NCBI GenBank assembly: GCA_022425585.1
Contig: JAKMFF010000352.1
Span: 1-14,372 of the forward strand
Source of the DNA: Candidatus Poseidoniaceae archaeon
GTDB taxonomy: Archaea; Thermoplasmatota; Poseidoniia; Poseidoniales; Poseidoniaceae
Length of the DNA: 14,372 bases
Reading direction: 5' to 3'
Position numbers and translations under genes: made by a program. This document shows, piece after piece, positions 1 through 8,300 of the stretch (positions within the stretch are counted from its first letter, which is position 1; every line of letters starts with the position of its first letter). The notes below the pieces were generated by a model. That model ran no database searches. It worked only from the letters and a program-made list of their open reading frames with translations, and was not told where the DNA came from.

Positions 1-1170
1 AGTCTTGCCTGCACCAGTAGACCCTACAATGCCAGTGGTTTTACCAGCCATTATTTCTAATGACAATTTAGTGAATGTATTATCCCGGTTAGTGTAGGCA
101 AAATCGATATTTTGAAACTCAATATCACTCTTGACAATTGCTGCTTTTTCCGGTTCAAAATCCCCTTGAGAAATTTCTATTTCCGAGGTTAATACATCCA
201 AAACCCTAGTAGAAGAGGCCATTGCTCGTTGATATAAGTCAAAAGTCTCTCCTAGCCTAGTTAGTGGCCAAAGTAGTCTCTGAGTCATAAATACCAGTAC
301 AGAATATGCGCCAACAGCTAGAACTCCTTCTAGAGTGTACCATCCACCAAGCAGCAGTGTAGCGGTAAAACCACAGAGAATAGCCATGCGAATTAGTGGC
401 GTAAATGCCGCAGACAATCGTATTGCCTTCTTATTGGCCTGCCGATATGCTTCGCTTAGAGCCCCAACTCTGGCAACTTCAATGTCCTCAGAAGTGAATG
501 ATTGAATCGTCGACATACCAGACAAATCATTTTCCAACAAGGCATTCATTTTACCGGCGGCATCTCTAACTTCTGCATATTTAGGCTCAAGACTACGTTG
601 GTACTTGAATGACCCCCAAACGATTAACGGGATTGGTAAAATTGCTAACATAGCAACTTCCCATGAGATAAATAAAAACACAGCACCTACTACTATTACA
701 GTTGTAGAGACTTGAAGAAGATCATTTGCTCCTTTGTCTAAAAACCGTTCTAATTGGTTAATATCATCGTTCAAGATGGCTAAAATATCCCCCTTCTGTC
801 GCTCATCAAACCACCCCATGCCTTGTTTTTGAACATGATTGAAAGTGTCCAGCCGTAATTCGTGCTGCACAGTTTGCGCTAAATTCCGCCACAATACTCC
901 ATAAAAATATTCGAATAAAGATTCAAGCCCCCAAATGACAAAGGTCAGTATAGAAAGCAAGATTAACTGATTCCAGGGGTCTTTAAAACCCATTCCTGCA
1001 AGAAAAGAATCCTCTTGTAAAACAACGACATCTACAGCCAAACCGATTAACAACGGCGGCGCCAAATCCCATATTTTATTGGTAACTGAACACAATGATG
1101 CGAGGCGAATGGTTTTTTTGTGGCCTTGCATATGGGAAAGCAAACGTCTGAATGGGCCAACTTCCGCCAT
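1..1170 (-). CDS. ABC exporter (fused membrane and ATPase domains), 3' end beyond window
   Basis: This is an MsbA-like ABC transporter half-molecule that would dimerise in the membrane and use ATP to export a substrate, perhaps a lipid or drug-like compound. The visible 390 residues hold a short cytosolic N-terminus, hydrophobic segments typical of the type I exporter domain (roughly residues 25-310), and the start of the nucleotide-binding domain. The coupling-region text GWFDERQKGDILAILNDD (about residues 112-129) is characteristic of the family. The frame is cut at the Walker A motif GSTGAGKT (383-390), so about 200 residues with Walker B and the signature motif are missing. The ATG at 1170 is chosen because a stop lies six codons upstream in frame. 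The gene is divergent from the GGGP synthase gene. The substrate cannot be read from sequence, and heterodimer partnership is possible. Confidence 0.9.
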   Translation of the reverse strand, partial: MAEVGPFRRLLSHMQGHKKTIRLASLCSVTNKIWDLAPPLLIGLAVDVVVLQEDSFLAGMGFKDPWNQLILLSILTFVIWGLESLFEYFYGVLWRNLAQTVQHELRLDTFNHVQKQGMGWFDERQKGDILAILNDDINQLERFLDKGANDLLQVSTTVIVVGAVFLFISWEVAMLAILPIPLIVWGSFKYQRSLEPKYAEVRDAAGKMNALLENDLSGMSTIQSFTSEDIEVARVGALSEAYRQANKKAIRLSAAFTPLIRMAILCGFTATLLLGGWYTLEGVLAVGAYSVLVFMTQRLLWPLTRLGETFDLYQRAMASSTRVLDVLTSEIEISQGDFEPEKAAIVKSDIEFQNIDFAYTNRDNTFTKLSLEIMAGKTTGIVGSTGAGKT

Positions 1171-1274
1171 GACCCAGCCAAACGGTTTTCATTGATAACA
1201 CCGTGATTCCCCCCGTAGAGACCATATTCTCCGCAACTAATATGCGGTGGATGATAAAGCAAGGCTTGAGTGCA
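1171..1274. promoter_or_regulatory. divergent intergenic region, ABC exporter / GGGP synthase
   Basis: About 100 bases separate two divergent starts. AT-rich hexamers that could act as TATA boxes occur near 1222-1229 (serving either strand) and 1238-1244 (plus strand). None is a strong match, so the promoters are only placed to this interval. Confidence 0.35.
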
Positions 1275-2105
1275 ATGAGGCGTGATGAAGAGTCAATCCT
1301 ATCTTATGTTACTAAGAAGGTCGGTAAAACTCGACATGTTACCCTGATTGACCCAGACAAGCAAACACCCGAAATAGCTGCACAAAGAGCCTGCATTGCA
1401 GTTGAAGCAGGCTCAGAGATGATCTTTGTTGGCGGCTCCACAAATACTCCTGATGAAATTGTTCATGCAACTTGTCTAGCAATCCAAGAAGGTCTTGAAT
1501 TACGGGCCTTTGCCGCCAGCCAGTCACCGGATAGCAATGAAGAGATGTGGAAAATACCAGTAGTTCTGTTCCCTGGCGGCTCACATGCATTATCTCCCGC
1601 AGCAGACGCAATAACTTTCATGATGCTGATGAATTCTACCAGCCGGCGTTTCTTAGTTGGAGAACAACTACGTGGTGCCCCATACATTGACAAATTTGGC
1701 ATAGACGCGCTACCAACAGGCTATGTTGTGTGCCATCCGGGAGGAAAAGTTGGCGAAGTAGGCGATGCAGAATTGGTGATGCCTGACGACACCTCACTAG
1801 TCAAGGCATATTCGTTAACTGCTGCTATGTACGGCTTTAAACTCCTATATCTCGAAGCAGGTAGTGGGGCAGAAAATCAAGTTAATCCTGAACTAATTAA
1901 ATCAGCTAAGACTACCGAGGGACTTACCATGTTGGTAGGCGGTGGAATTAGAACCCCCCAACAAGCACAAATAGCCGCCGAAGCAGGTGCCGATTGGATT
2001 GTTACGGGGACTCTTACAGAAGATGCGACAGACCTTGCGGATTTACGAGAAAAAATTAGCGCAATTACCAATATTCTAGCCTTAGTTAACTGGGAGCCAG
2101 ATTAA
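1275..2105 (+). CDS. geranylgeranylglyceryl phosphate synthase (PcrB/GGGPS family)
   Basis: A TIM-barrel prenyltransferase that joins sn-glycerol-1-phosphate to geranylgeranyl diphosphate, making the first ether bond of archaeal membrane lipids. Family motifs are all present: LIDPDK (residues 24-29, metal/diphosphate aspartates), FVGGST (51-56), FPGGSHALS (99-107), YLEAGSGA (192-199), VGGGIRTP (221-228) and IVTGT (242-246), the last three forming the glycerol-phosphate binding loops. The 276-residue length fits the group II enzymes. The frame is open back to a GTG at 1203, with ATGs at 1242 and 1251. The ATG at 1275 gives the usual ~23 residues before LIDPDK, but the ATG at 1251 cannot be excluded because an AT-rich box lies about 25 bases before it. 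The gene is divergent from an ABC exporter and is followed 48 bases later by a redoxin gene. Confidence 0.93.
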   Translation: MRRDEESILSYVTKKVGKTRHVTLIDPDKQTPEIAAQRACIAVEAGSEMIFVGGSTNTPDEIVHATCLAIQEGLELRAFAASQSPDSNEEMWKIPVVLFPGGSHALSPAADAITFMMLMNSTSRRFLVGEQLRGAPYIDKFGIDALPTGYVVCHPGGKVGEVGDAELVMPDDTSLVKAYSLTAAMYGFKLLYLEAGSGAENQVNPELIKSAKTTEGLTMLVGGGIRTPQQAQIAAEAGADWIVTGTLTEDATDLADLREKISAITNILALVNWEPD

Positions 2106-2120
2106 TCAACAGTATTGAGA

Positions 2121-2129
2121 TTAATTTAT
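2121..2129 (+). promoter_or_regulatory. candidate TATA box for redoxin gene
   Basis: TTAATTTAT is centred about 29 bases before the ATG at 2154. That spacing fits a leaderless archaeal transcript starting at or next to the start codon. It would let the redoxin gene be transcribed independently of the lipid gene upstream. Confidence 0.4.
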
Positions 2130-2153
2130 GTTCTAATTTCATGCCCGGCAAAT

Positions 2154-2696
2154 ATGCCTAAATTAACAGTTGGCGACAATGCGCCAAATCTCAGCTTGCC
2201 AGCAATAGACGGAACAACATTCAAGATGTCAGATATGAAAGGTAAGCGCGTAATCCTTACTTTCTTCAGATTCTCTTCTTGCCCCTTCTGCAATATCCGC
2301 ATTAATAGAATAGTCAAGCGCTGGAATGAGTTTGCTGATGACACAGTAATGGTTGGCGTTTTCAACGCTAAGGCAGGTGAGTTAACCAAACGCATGAAAA
2401 AACATAATGCACCATTTACCATTGTCGCAGATGAATCTTACGAACATTTTGAGAAGAATTCAGTAGTAAAATCCTTTGGGAAATTCTTGTGGGGCGCACT
2501 GCGTTCACCATTAACGTTCATGCAGGCAACATTGAAAGGTTACTTTCCGCTGACCTTATCGGTTGCTAAACTTTCTATTATCCCAGTAGATATTCTTATT
2601 GATGCGGATGGTAAAGTGGCAAAAGCGCATTATTGTAAAGATACAGCAGACCATCTCTCAATTGATGAATTAATTGCCTTCTCTAAAGGCCAATAA
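2154..2696 (+). CDS. peroxiredoxin-like (AhpC/TSA, redoxin) family protein
   Basis: A cytosolic thioredoxin-fold protein, probably a peroxide- or disulfide-handling enzyme. The N-terminus VGDNAPNLSLPAIDG (residues 6-20) is the usual redoxin opening strand, followed by a strand ending in RFSSCPFC (39-46). The active site is therefore a CPxC pair (Cys43, Cys46) rather than the PxxxTxxC of classical peroxiredoxins. A third cysteine is at 161. VDILIDADGKV (145-155) is the typical late strand-turn. A hydrophobic stretch (about 112-137) is inserted before it. The ATG at 2154 was chosen over a TTG at 2115 because it begins just before the domain and sits at leaderless distance from a TATA-like box. 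The exact reductase or peroxidase role is not resolved. Confidence 0.85.
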   Translation: MPKLTVGDNAPNLSLPAIDGTTFKMSDMKGKRVILTFFRFSSCPFCNIRINRIVKRWNEFADDTVMVGVFNAKAGELTKRMKKHNAPFTIVADESYEHFEKNSVVKSFGKFLWGALRSPLTFMQATLKGYFPLTLSVAKLSIIPVDILIDADGKVAKAHYCKDTADHLSIDELIAFSKGQ

Positions 2697-2719
2697 CTTA
2701 CCTGTTATTCTCAAATAAT

Positions 2720-3985
2720 CTAATCTTCATCATCGAAGATTACCGGATCGCCACTGCCACCCGGTGCAGCAGGCCTATCGGTATCGACATCCATTCCAGG
2801 CTCAATAATCGTTTCTTCAACGTCTAGTTTGACTCTACCGCCTTCTGCTAAACTAGTCATATCATCGACACTAGGAGTAGCAATCTTTCTTTCAACGTCT
2901 GGGGAGTTAGCATATACTTCACGTTTCATTTCACGTTCATCATGTCCCCTAACTAGTGATAGCGAATCAGCAAATACTCTGCCAACAACTTCTCGAGTTC
3001 TTTCACCACGGCGTACGGAATCTAACTCATTTGCCATGGTTTCTCGCATACCTTCTAACTCTCTTAATTCAGCAGTTCTATCTTGAAGAGCCGCTTCTAA
3101 ATCACTCATTGTTAGAGATATTTGTTGAATTCTCTCATCGCGCTCGAATACGTCACTGTGCAATCTTCGCTCTCTCCTCCTTAGCGATTCATACTCGCGA
3201 TTCCTTTCGAGCAATCGGCGTTTTAATTCTTCGATTTGCTCTACTAGGTAATCGTGTTCAGCCGAAACTGAGCGCGGGCCCTGCATGACTCGTTCTAATT
3301 GCTCTTCTAGTTCGGTTAATCGACCGTCTCTTGCATCAAGCAAACCTCTCAAGCGATCAGCAATATCACGCAACCTTTGGCGCTCTTCTTCTAATGCCTT
3401 ATTGGCTGATTGTTCAACTTCATATTGCTTGGTCATCTGGTCAACTTGTGCTTTCAAACTTCGAACCTCGTCAGCGGTAACAGAAGTAAGCCCCGCGTCA
3501 GCAGCTCTTTCCAATGCATCTACCATTTGAGAGATACGCCCTTCCATTTCACCAATTACTTCATCTTGTTCAGTAGTTAGTAATTTCAATTTTTCAACTT
3601 CATCTTCAAGTCTTGCACGCTCTTCAGTTGATAGGGAGGATTGTTGAGCAGCTAAGTCTTGCCTAGCGTCAGAAAGTAATCTCTCAAGGTGGACCATTTG
3701 GCTTCTTCGCTCTTCAAGTTCGTTTTCCAAGTCGTTCATTCTAGCAACTTCAGGAGCAACCATATCTTCTCGCTCGGCTAAATCAAGTTCCATGACACGC
3801 AAACGTTGTTTGACAGAGACCATTTCTTCGTTTCTTTTGGCCAACTCATCCCAAGCGATTAACACTTCTTCAACGAGTTGCTCAACGGGGTATCCTTGTA
3901 ACATTCCTTCGAGTGCCGCGCGCTCTTCAGATGAAGTATCACCGACACGTTTTATTCCGCTTGGTGATGGAGAGCCGACTGTCAT
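2720..3985 (-). CDS. long cytosolic coiled-coil protein, candidate partner of the actin-like ATPase
   Basis: No enzymatic family is recognised. The protein of 421 residues has three visible parts: a flexible Ser/Pro N-terminus with a short helical region (residues 1-50), a charged heptad-rich coiled coil from about 50 to 345 with breaks near 163-170 and 235-241, and an acidic disordered tail ending DPVIFDDED. There is no signal peptide or membrane segment, so it should be cytosolic. Such architecture suits a structural scaffold or filament cross-linker. The ATG at 3985 has AGG 6-8 bases upstream; a TTG at 4006 is an alternative. The gene lies 97 bases downstream of, and on the same strand as, the MamK-like gene. 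Joint function is inferred from position and architecture only. Homology searches with coiled coils would return SMC- or myosin-like hits that mean little. Confidence 0.85.
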   Translation of the reverse strand: MTVGSPSPSGIKRVGDTSSEERAALEGMLQGYPVEQLVEEVLIAWDELAKRNEEMVSVKQRLRVMELDLAEREDMVAPEVARMNDLENELEERRSQMVHLERLLSDARQDLAAQQSSLSTEERARLEDEVEKLKLLTTEQDEVIGEMEGRISQMVDALERAADAGLTSVTADEVRSLKAQVDQMTKQYEVEQSANKALEEERQRLRDIADRLRGLLDARDGRLTELEEQLERVMQGPRSVSAEHDYLVEQIEELKRRLLERNREYESLRRRERRLHSDVFERDERIQQISLTMSDLEAALQDRTAELRELEGMRETMANELDSVRRGERTREVVGRVFADSLSLVRGHDEREMKREVYANSPDVERKIATPSVDDMTSLAEGGRVKLDVEETIIEPGMDVDTDRPAAPGGSGDPVIFDDED

Positions 3986-4024
3986 ACGACGCCTATCGGT
4001 AATCAACCACTCTTGAACTTTCCC

Positions 4025-4036
4025 AATAATTATTAG
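4025..4036 (-). promoter_or_regulatory. possible internal TATA box before coiled-coil gene
   Basis: CTAATAATTATT on the minus strand lies about 45 bases before the ATG at 3985. It could drive separate transcription of the coiled-coil gene with a leader of about 20 bases. AT-rich spacers often resemble TATA boxes, so this is weak. Confidence 0.3.
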
Positions 4037-4082
4037 TCAATTAGGCCGTATTTTCGACCTTATTTGAAAAACCAGCACCCAA

Positions 4083-5087
4083 TCAGTTGATTGCTGTATA
4101 CATGTCGTCAGGCATCTCGCCAGCCAACTTTAGCGCACCATTTGCTACACTGTTAATAGCATCCTCAACACACCAAACATTGACATCTCCGATATCTGAA
4201 ATTTCTTCAGCCATTCTTGCTGCGACACCTTCGATTAGCGATCCGCCACCTGATAGGATGATGTTGTTTCTTAGTATAGGTTGATATTCTGGGTCAGCAG
4301 TTGCGACAATCTTCTTAACTGCATTAGCAACTAGTGGAACTATTGATTCACATGCTTCGACGATTAAGTCACCAATATCGACAACTTGCTTTTTACCTTC
4401 AACAGAAAGTTCAACCATGACTTCTTTTGCATCCATACCGACATATGAAGATGCTTCTTTCCATCTTCTAACCATGTCTTTAGTGACTTGAGCACCAGTG
4501 TACTTCTTTCTGACAAGTTCCATCAATTCAAGGTCTAACCAGTCGCCAGCCTCTTGGATTGTGATTTGGTCTTCATCGCTTGGGAAAGTACCGTGAATTC
4601 TTGCGATGTCAGTTGTTCCTGCACCGATATCGACGACAATCGAGCCAGCGATTTCTTCAATTCCATATGCAGTTGCAAAGGGTTCAGTTACTACCATGAT
4701 AGCGTTTACCTGGCCTCTTAAAGTTGCAACAAGATTTGATTTATCGGTAAATGAAACGTGGCTTGGTGAACAAATAACTCCAAACACTTCATCATATTCT
4801 TCTGGGTCTACAGTCTCTAGTAGATGTGATACGAATGCTTTAGCAGCAGCCAAATTTGCTTCATCGTCTTGAGCAACACCGGCAGCCATAGGGCGGTATA
4901 GATTACAAGCCAACTTGTTCTTTAGCGCATCATTTCCAAACAGGACATCTCGTCCAAGAAAATTTCTTGCTACAGGGTCTTTCGGTCTACCTACAATAGT
5001 TTCGATTGTGTGGCTTGCACCAGCACTCGAAGATATAGTAGATTGGTATGTTCCTAGGTCAATTCCAACGTATAGGCGGTCACTCAT
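4083..5087 (-). CDS. MamK-like actin-family ATPase
   Basis: A 334-residue actin-fold ATPase expected to polymerise into cytoplasmic filaments. All nucleotide-binding signatures are visible: phosphate-1 loop GIDLGTYQST (residues 8-17), catalytic-Glu region VVTEPFATAYG (132-142, Glu135), phosphate-2 loop VVDIGAGTTDI (151-161, Asp153) and adenosine motif LSGGGSLIEG (278-287). Beyond these, VGRPKD (32-37), the GTFPSDEDQ segment (166-174), the YQPILRNNI segment (268-276) and the C-terminal GALKLAGEMP resemble, from memory, the bacterial magnetosome filament protein MamK more than MreB, ParM, crenactin or Ta0583. The start is decided by GGTGA five bases upstream of the ATG at 5087; upstream ATGs at 5099 and 5105 would add unconserved residues. 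A strong TATA box lies about 95 bases upstream. The coiled-coil gene follows on the same strand. No magnetosome genes are present, so the cargo is unknown. Confidence 0.88.
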   Translation of the reverse strand: MSDRLYVGIDLGTYQSTISSSAGASHTIETIVGRPKDPVARNFLGRDVLFGNDALKNKLACNLYRPMAAGVAQDDEANLAAAKAFVSHLLETVDPEEYDEVFGVICSPSHVSFTDKSNLVATLRGQVNAIMVVTEPFATAYGIEEIAGSIVVDIGAGTTDIARIHGTFPSDEDQITIQEAGDWLDLELMELVRKKYTGAQVTKDMVRRWKEASSYVGMDAKEVMVELSVEGKKQVVDIGDLIVEACESIVPLVANAVKKIVATADPEYQPILRNNIILSGGGSLIEGVAARMAEEISDIGDVNVWCVEDAINSVANGALKLAGEMPDDMYTAIN

Positions 5088-5092
5088 ATTAT

Positions 5093-5097
5093 TCACC
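5093..5097 (-). promoter_or_regulatory. ribosome binding site of the MamK-like gene
   Basis: GGTGA on the minus strand, five bases before the ATG at 5087, matches the archaeal anti-16S tail. It fixes the start within a frame that has several upstream ATGs. Confidence 0.7.
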
Positions 5098-5173
5098 ATC
5101 CGCATGCGGATATCTAACCCAAAACGACATTGAACTTCAAGGTTCACCCTGTTGCCAAAGGACTAAAATCCAG

Positions 5174-5188
5174 TATAATTTATAAAAA
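5174..5188 (-). promoter_or_regulatory. TATA box upstream of the MamK-like gene
   Basis: The minus strand reads TTTTATAAATTATA, a close match to the archaeal TATA box. Transcription would begin about 25 bases downstream (near 5155), leaving a leader of roughly 65-70 bases that contains the GGTGA site. This is the clearest promoter in the window and agrees with the actin-like gene being first in a two-gene unit. Confidence 0.6.
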
Positions 5189-5275
5189 AGAGCCCCAGTT
5201 GCCTGTTTATACAAAATATTTACACACTAAACCACCGAATGCAGATTTTCCCCGCCTAGCACACAAATCACCATT

Positions 5276-5300
5276 AAAAAACCATAAATCAAGACAAAAA
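5276..5300 (-). terminator. T-rich terminator after the subtilisin gene
   Basis: On the minus strand, runs of five T (5300-5296) and six T (5281-5276) lie 55-80 bases beyond the protease stop codon. Oligo-T tracts without a strong hairpin are the usual archaeal terminator. The rest of the 5088-5354 gap is AT-rich and holds no convincing gene. Confidence 0.4.
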
Positions 5301-5354
5301 CTGCTAAACTCAAATCTATTCACCAAACAGTGAAAGAAAATTTTGGATTAACCA

Positions 5355-8300
5355 TCAAACATTCTGCTTTTCATCATTGCCAACGAAAGGTTCTCTGACT
5401 CCTTGAAGGCCTTCAGCGTCTTCGACTTCATCTTTCATTGAGTCCCACAATCGTTTGGCGATTAATGCAACCCCTAGGATCGTGATTAGTCCCCACCCCA
5501 TTGCTCGCATAGGATTTGCCGCCCCCGCTTCATCCTCATCTATTAGACCCTCATCCACAATCCAATTATTGGCGCTGAAATAGATTTCTGAATCAACATA
5601 TTGAATGTCAGTGTTGGCATTAGGTGAGGCATTTAGGCTTTGAGCAAAAATCTGCACATGCATATTCATCCCATTTATGTTAAAAATTGGCAAATCGTCT
5701 GGCGCCCGCCAAGAACAGGAATGCACCCCATCAATTAGTGCAACATCTTGAGCGAGGCACGATAGTATCGGGAAGTAAGATTGTGACCCGGTTTGATTAA
5801 TCATGATTCTAGAGCCGGTAATGTATGGATCAAAATCAGAGTCGGCAATTACCCATGAAACATTGAGCAAACCATCCCAAATATTAGCTGTTAAACCATT
5901 GATATTGAGGTTGGAAATTAGTATTAAATTATCCAAAGGGCGACATCCCGTGGAATTAACTGGGAAGGAATTGTCAACAGGCGCAGTAACACATAAATCA
6001 ACATCATCACCAATCCCATCATTGTCTGAATCATCTGTGCATCCATCCAGATTATTGTCATAAATTCCGGGGTTTATCTCAGGGCACAAATCATACTGGT
6101 CCTCAATACCATCCTCGTCAGTATCATCACTACAACCATCTAAGTTAACATCAAATTGTTGCGGGTGTTCATTAGGGCACAAATCCTCTGCATTGGCAAT
6201 CCCGTCACCATCAGCGTCTTCCCAATTTATTGAATCTCTAGCGACCCCCTTCACGGCAACAGCAAAACCGAGGCGATTCCCGTCAACTCCTACTGTACCA
6301 GGACTATTTCCTGGAGCGATATAATTTGCATGAACTGACAATTCTACCCACTCTACGCCCACCAAATCGAATTGTGAGATTTTGACACCAATACTAGTTT
6401 CATTGGAATTAATTAATTCACCTACATCTAACTCTTCACTAGTAACAAGGGAAGAATAACCATCGTAGTCATAAATTCCCCCAACTGCAGAGTAGCCGTT
6501 TGACATTTTAACAACCAATTGCAGGTTATCAACCAAGAATGGTTCCGGTTTGGCAGGAAATGACATAATAATCTCTAAATCTTCATTTCCCTCTGGAACC
6601 AATCGTTTTTGCCAAACATCTCCAGTTTGCAAAAACGGGCCCTCGGCTCCTAGGCCGTTCCACGGGTTATCGCCAATATTTTGACTAGAGGAGCCATCTA
6701 AGCGATTATAAATCCAGTCGCTGATGTTTATATCACTTCGAAAGCTGTCGTGAATCCATAAATTTTCAGTAGGTGTGAGATTATCTTGTCCAAGACTATT
6801 TTCAAGTTGTTGGAAATCAATTAATCCAGTTAGACTCAATGCACCCCAGCCGCTGTAATTATTTCTCGTGAAGTAATCCTCCTCCTCTGCAACATCAACA
6901 GTTGCTATTGCCAACAGCGACCTAATCAATGACCCAGACGGGGTAAAGCCATGCCCTAAGCCAATATCTCCTTCTGTAATAGACGACCAATTTGGTGAAA
7001 TGTTAGACATATTTTCTACATTTAGCGGCTCATTAGAACCCATAATCCACCCCTGTTCAACCATTTGTTGAAGAACTCCAGCAAACGATGCGGCTATTGG
7101 TGTAGCCATGCTTGTTCCACTCGAAACGCGCATGTCGTTGTTGAGAGAATCATCAATACCATCCGCTTTAGCGGAGTTGATGGAAACTCCCGGCGCTACA
7201 GCAAAAATCCCAAACGTCTCTGCCTCTGTAGGCCCTATTGATGAGGAAGGCCACAATGTTGGCGATGCTGATTTTGTTGAAGCACCTACGGCGACAACAT
7301 TTCTTGCATTTGCCGGCTCAAGCAATTGCGCCCCAGTATTTCCAGGCGCAATAAACGCCAGCGACCACGGGACCTCTAGAGCCCACAAATCAAAATCAGC
7401 CGATCGTGCAGTGTAGGATGTAGTATCATCGCCCCACGAATTGGAATGAATGATGCCGCCATTGATGGAATTTTCCATCAACAAATCGGTGACGTTTTCT
7501 GGCGGAGACCATCCTTCCGAGGAGACAATGTCCTGGAAAATTATTTTTGCATCATATGACATAGTTGATGCGTTGGTTGGCTTTACCCCCTCGACGTCAG
7601 AATAAATGTCGTGGCAAGCAAGAGATCCTGTTACGTGTGTTCCATGTCGATAATCCATGTGTCCCGGAGTATCTCCATCATCGATACTAGAATTGTATAA
7701 CAAAATCTTCCGGTGTGTAGGGCCGGGACTGACTACAGCATCTTGCCCATTAAATTCCGTGCCGACAGACCCTGGGGCAGTAGCATTTCTAAAACAAGCA
7801 TGATCTAAGTCAATACCGCTATCTGCTACCCCAAGAATCACCCCGTCGCCATTTAGTCCAAATTCCCAGTGCGGGTGTGATGACGCCTGATTGCTACCCA
7901 TGTAACCAGCTGCGATTATATTACGCGCATCTGCGTCAAGGACAGGTTCTATCCATAAAATTCCGGGAATTAACAAAATGGTTTCTGCAGACATTTGGCT
8001 GGGTAATGTCATGGTAAAATCAAACGGAGTTGTGCTGTAGCTAAGTGGCAGCATACCACCCACGTCTATTCCAAGCGAGGCAAAACTAGCAGTAATTTGT
8101 TTGTATGCACTTATCGGCAATCGTGGTTCTAAGACAATTTTGACCAAACTTCCCGGCACCTCTAAACTATCAATGGCGCCTCGCCAATCAGCATTATCAG
8201 CGACCTGAATTTCAAACCCCCTCTCATCGAAAACAAATCCTTCAGACCAAACAAGAACTGCCCTTTCAGACAAGGCTCTTAGCGGCGATAAACCATGGTT

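Noticed and set aside
2829..4016. Several long plus-strand frames opposite the coiled-coil gene
   Set aside because: They are shadows caused by the skewed codon composition of a Glu/Arg/Leu-rich coiled coil. They have Ser/Leu-rich low-complexity products and no start signals.
2720..5087. Magnetosome island interpretation of the MamK-like gene
   Set aside because: No mamA, B, E, I, M, O, P or Q-like gene or other magnetosome marker is in the window. Only the filament protein shows the resemblance, so magnetotaxis is not supported.
5130..5333. A lysine-rich 67-codon plus-strand frame in the gap before the MamK-like gene
   Set aside because: It lies across the strong minus-strand promoter and the start of the actin-like gene. 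Its composition simply reflects AT-rich DNA, and it has no recognisable motif or ribosome binding site.
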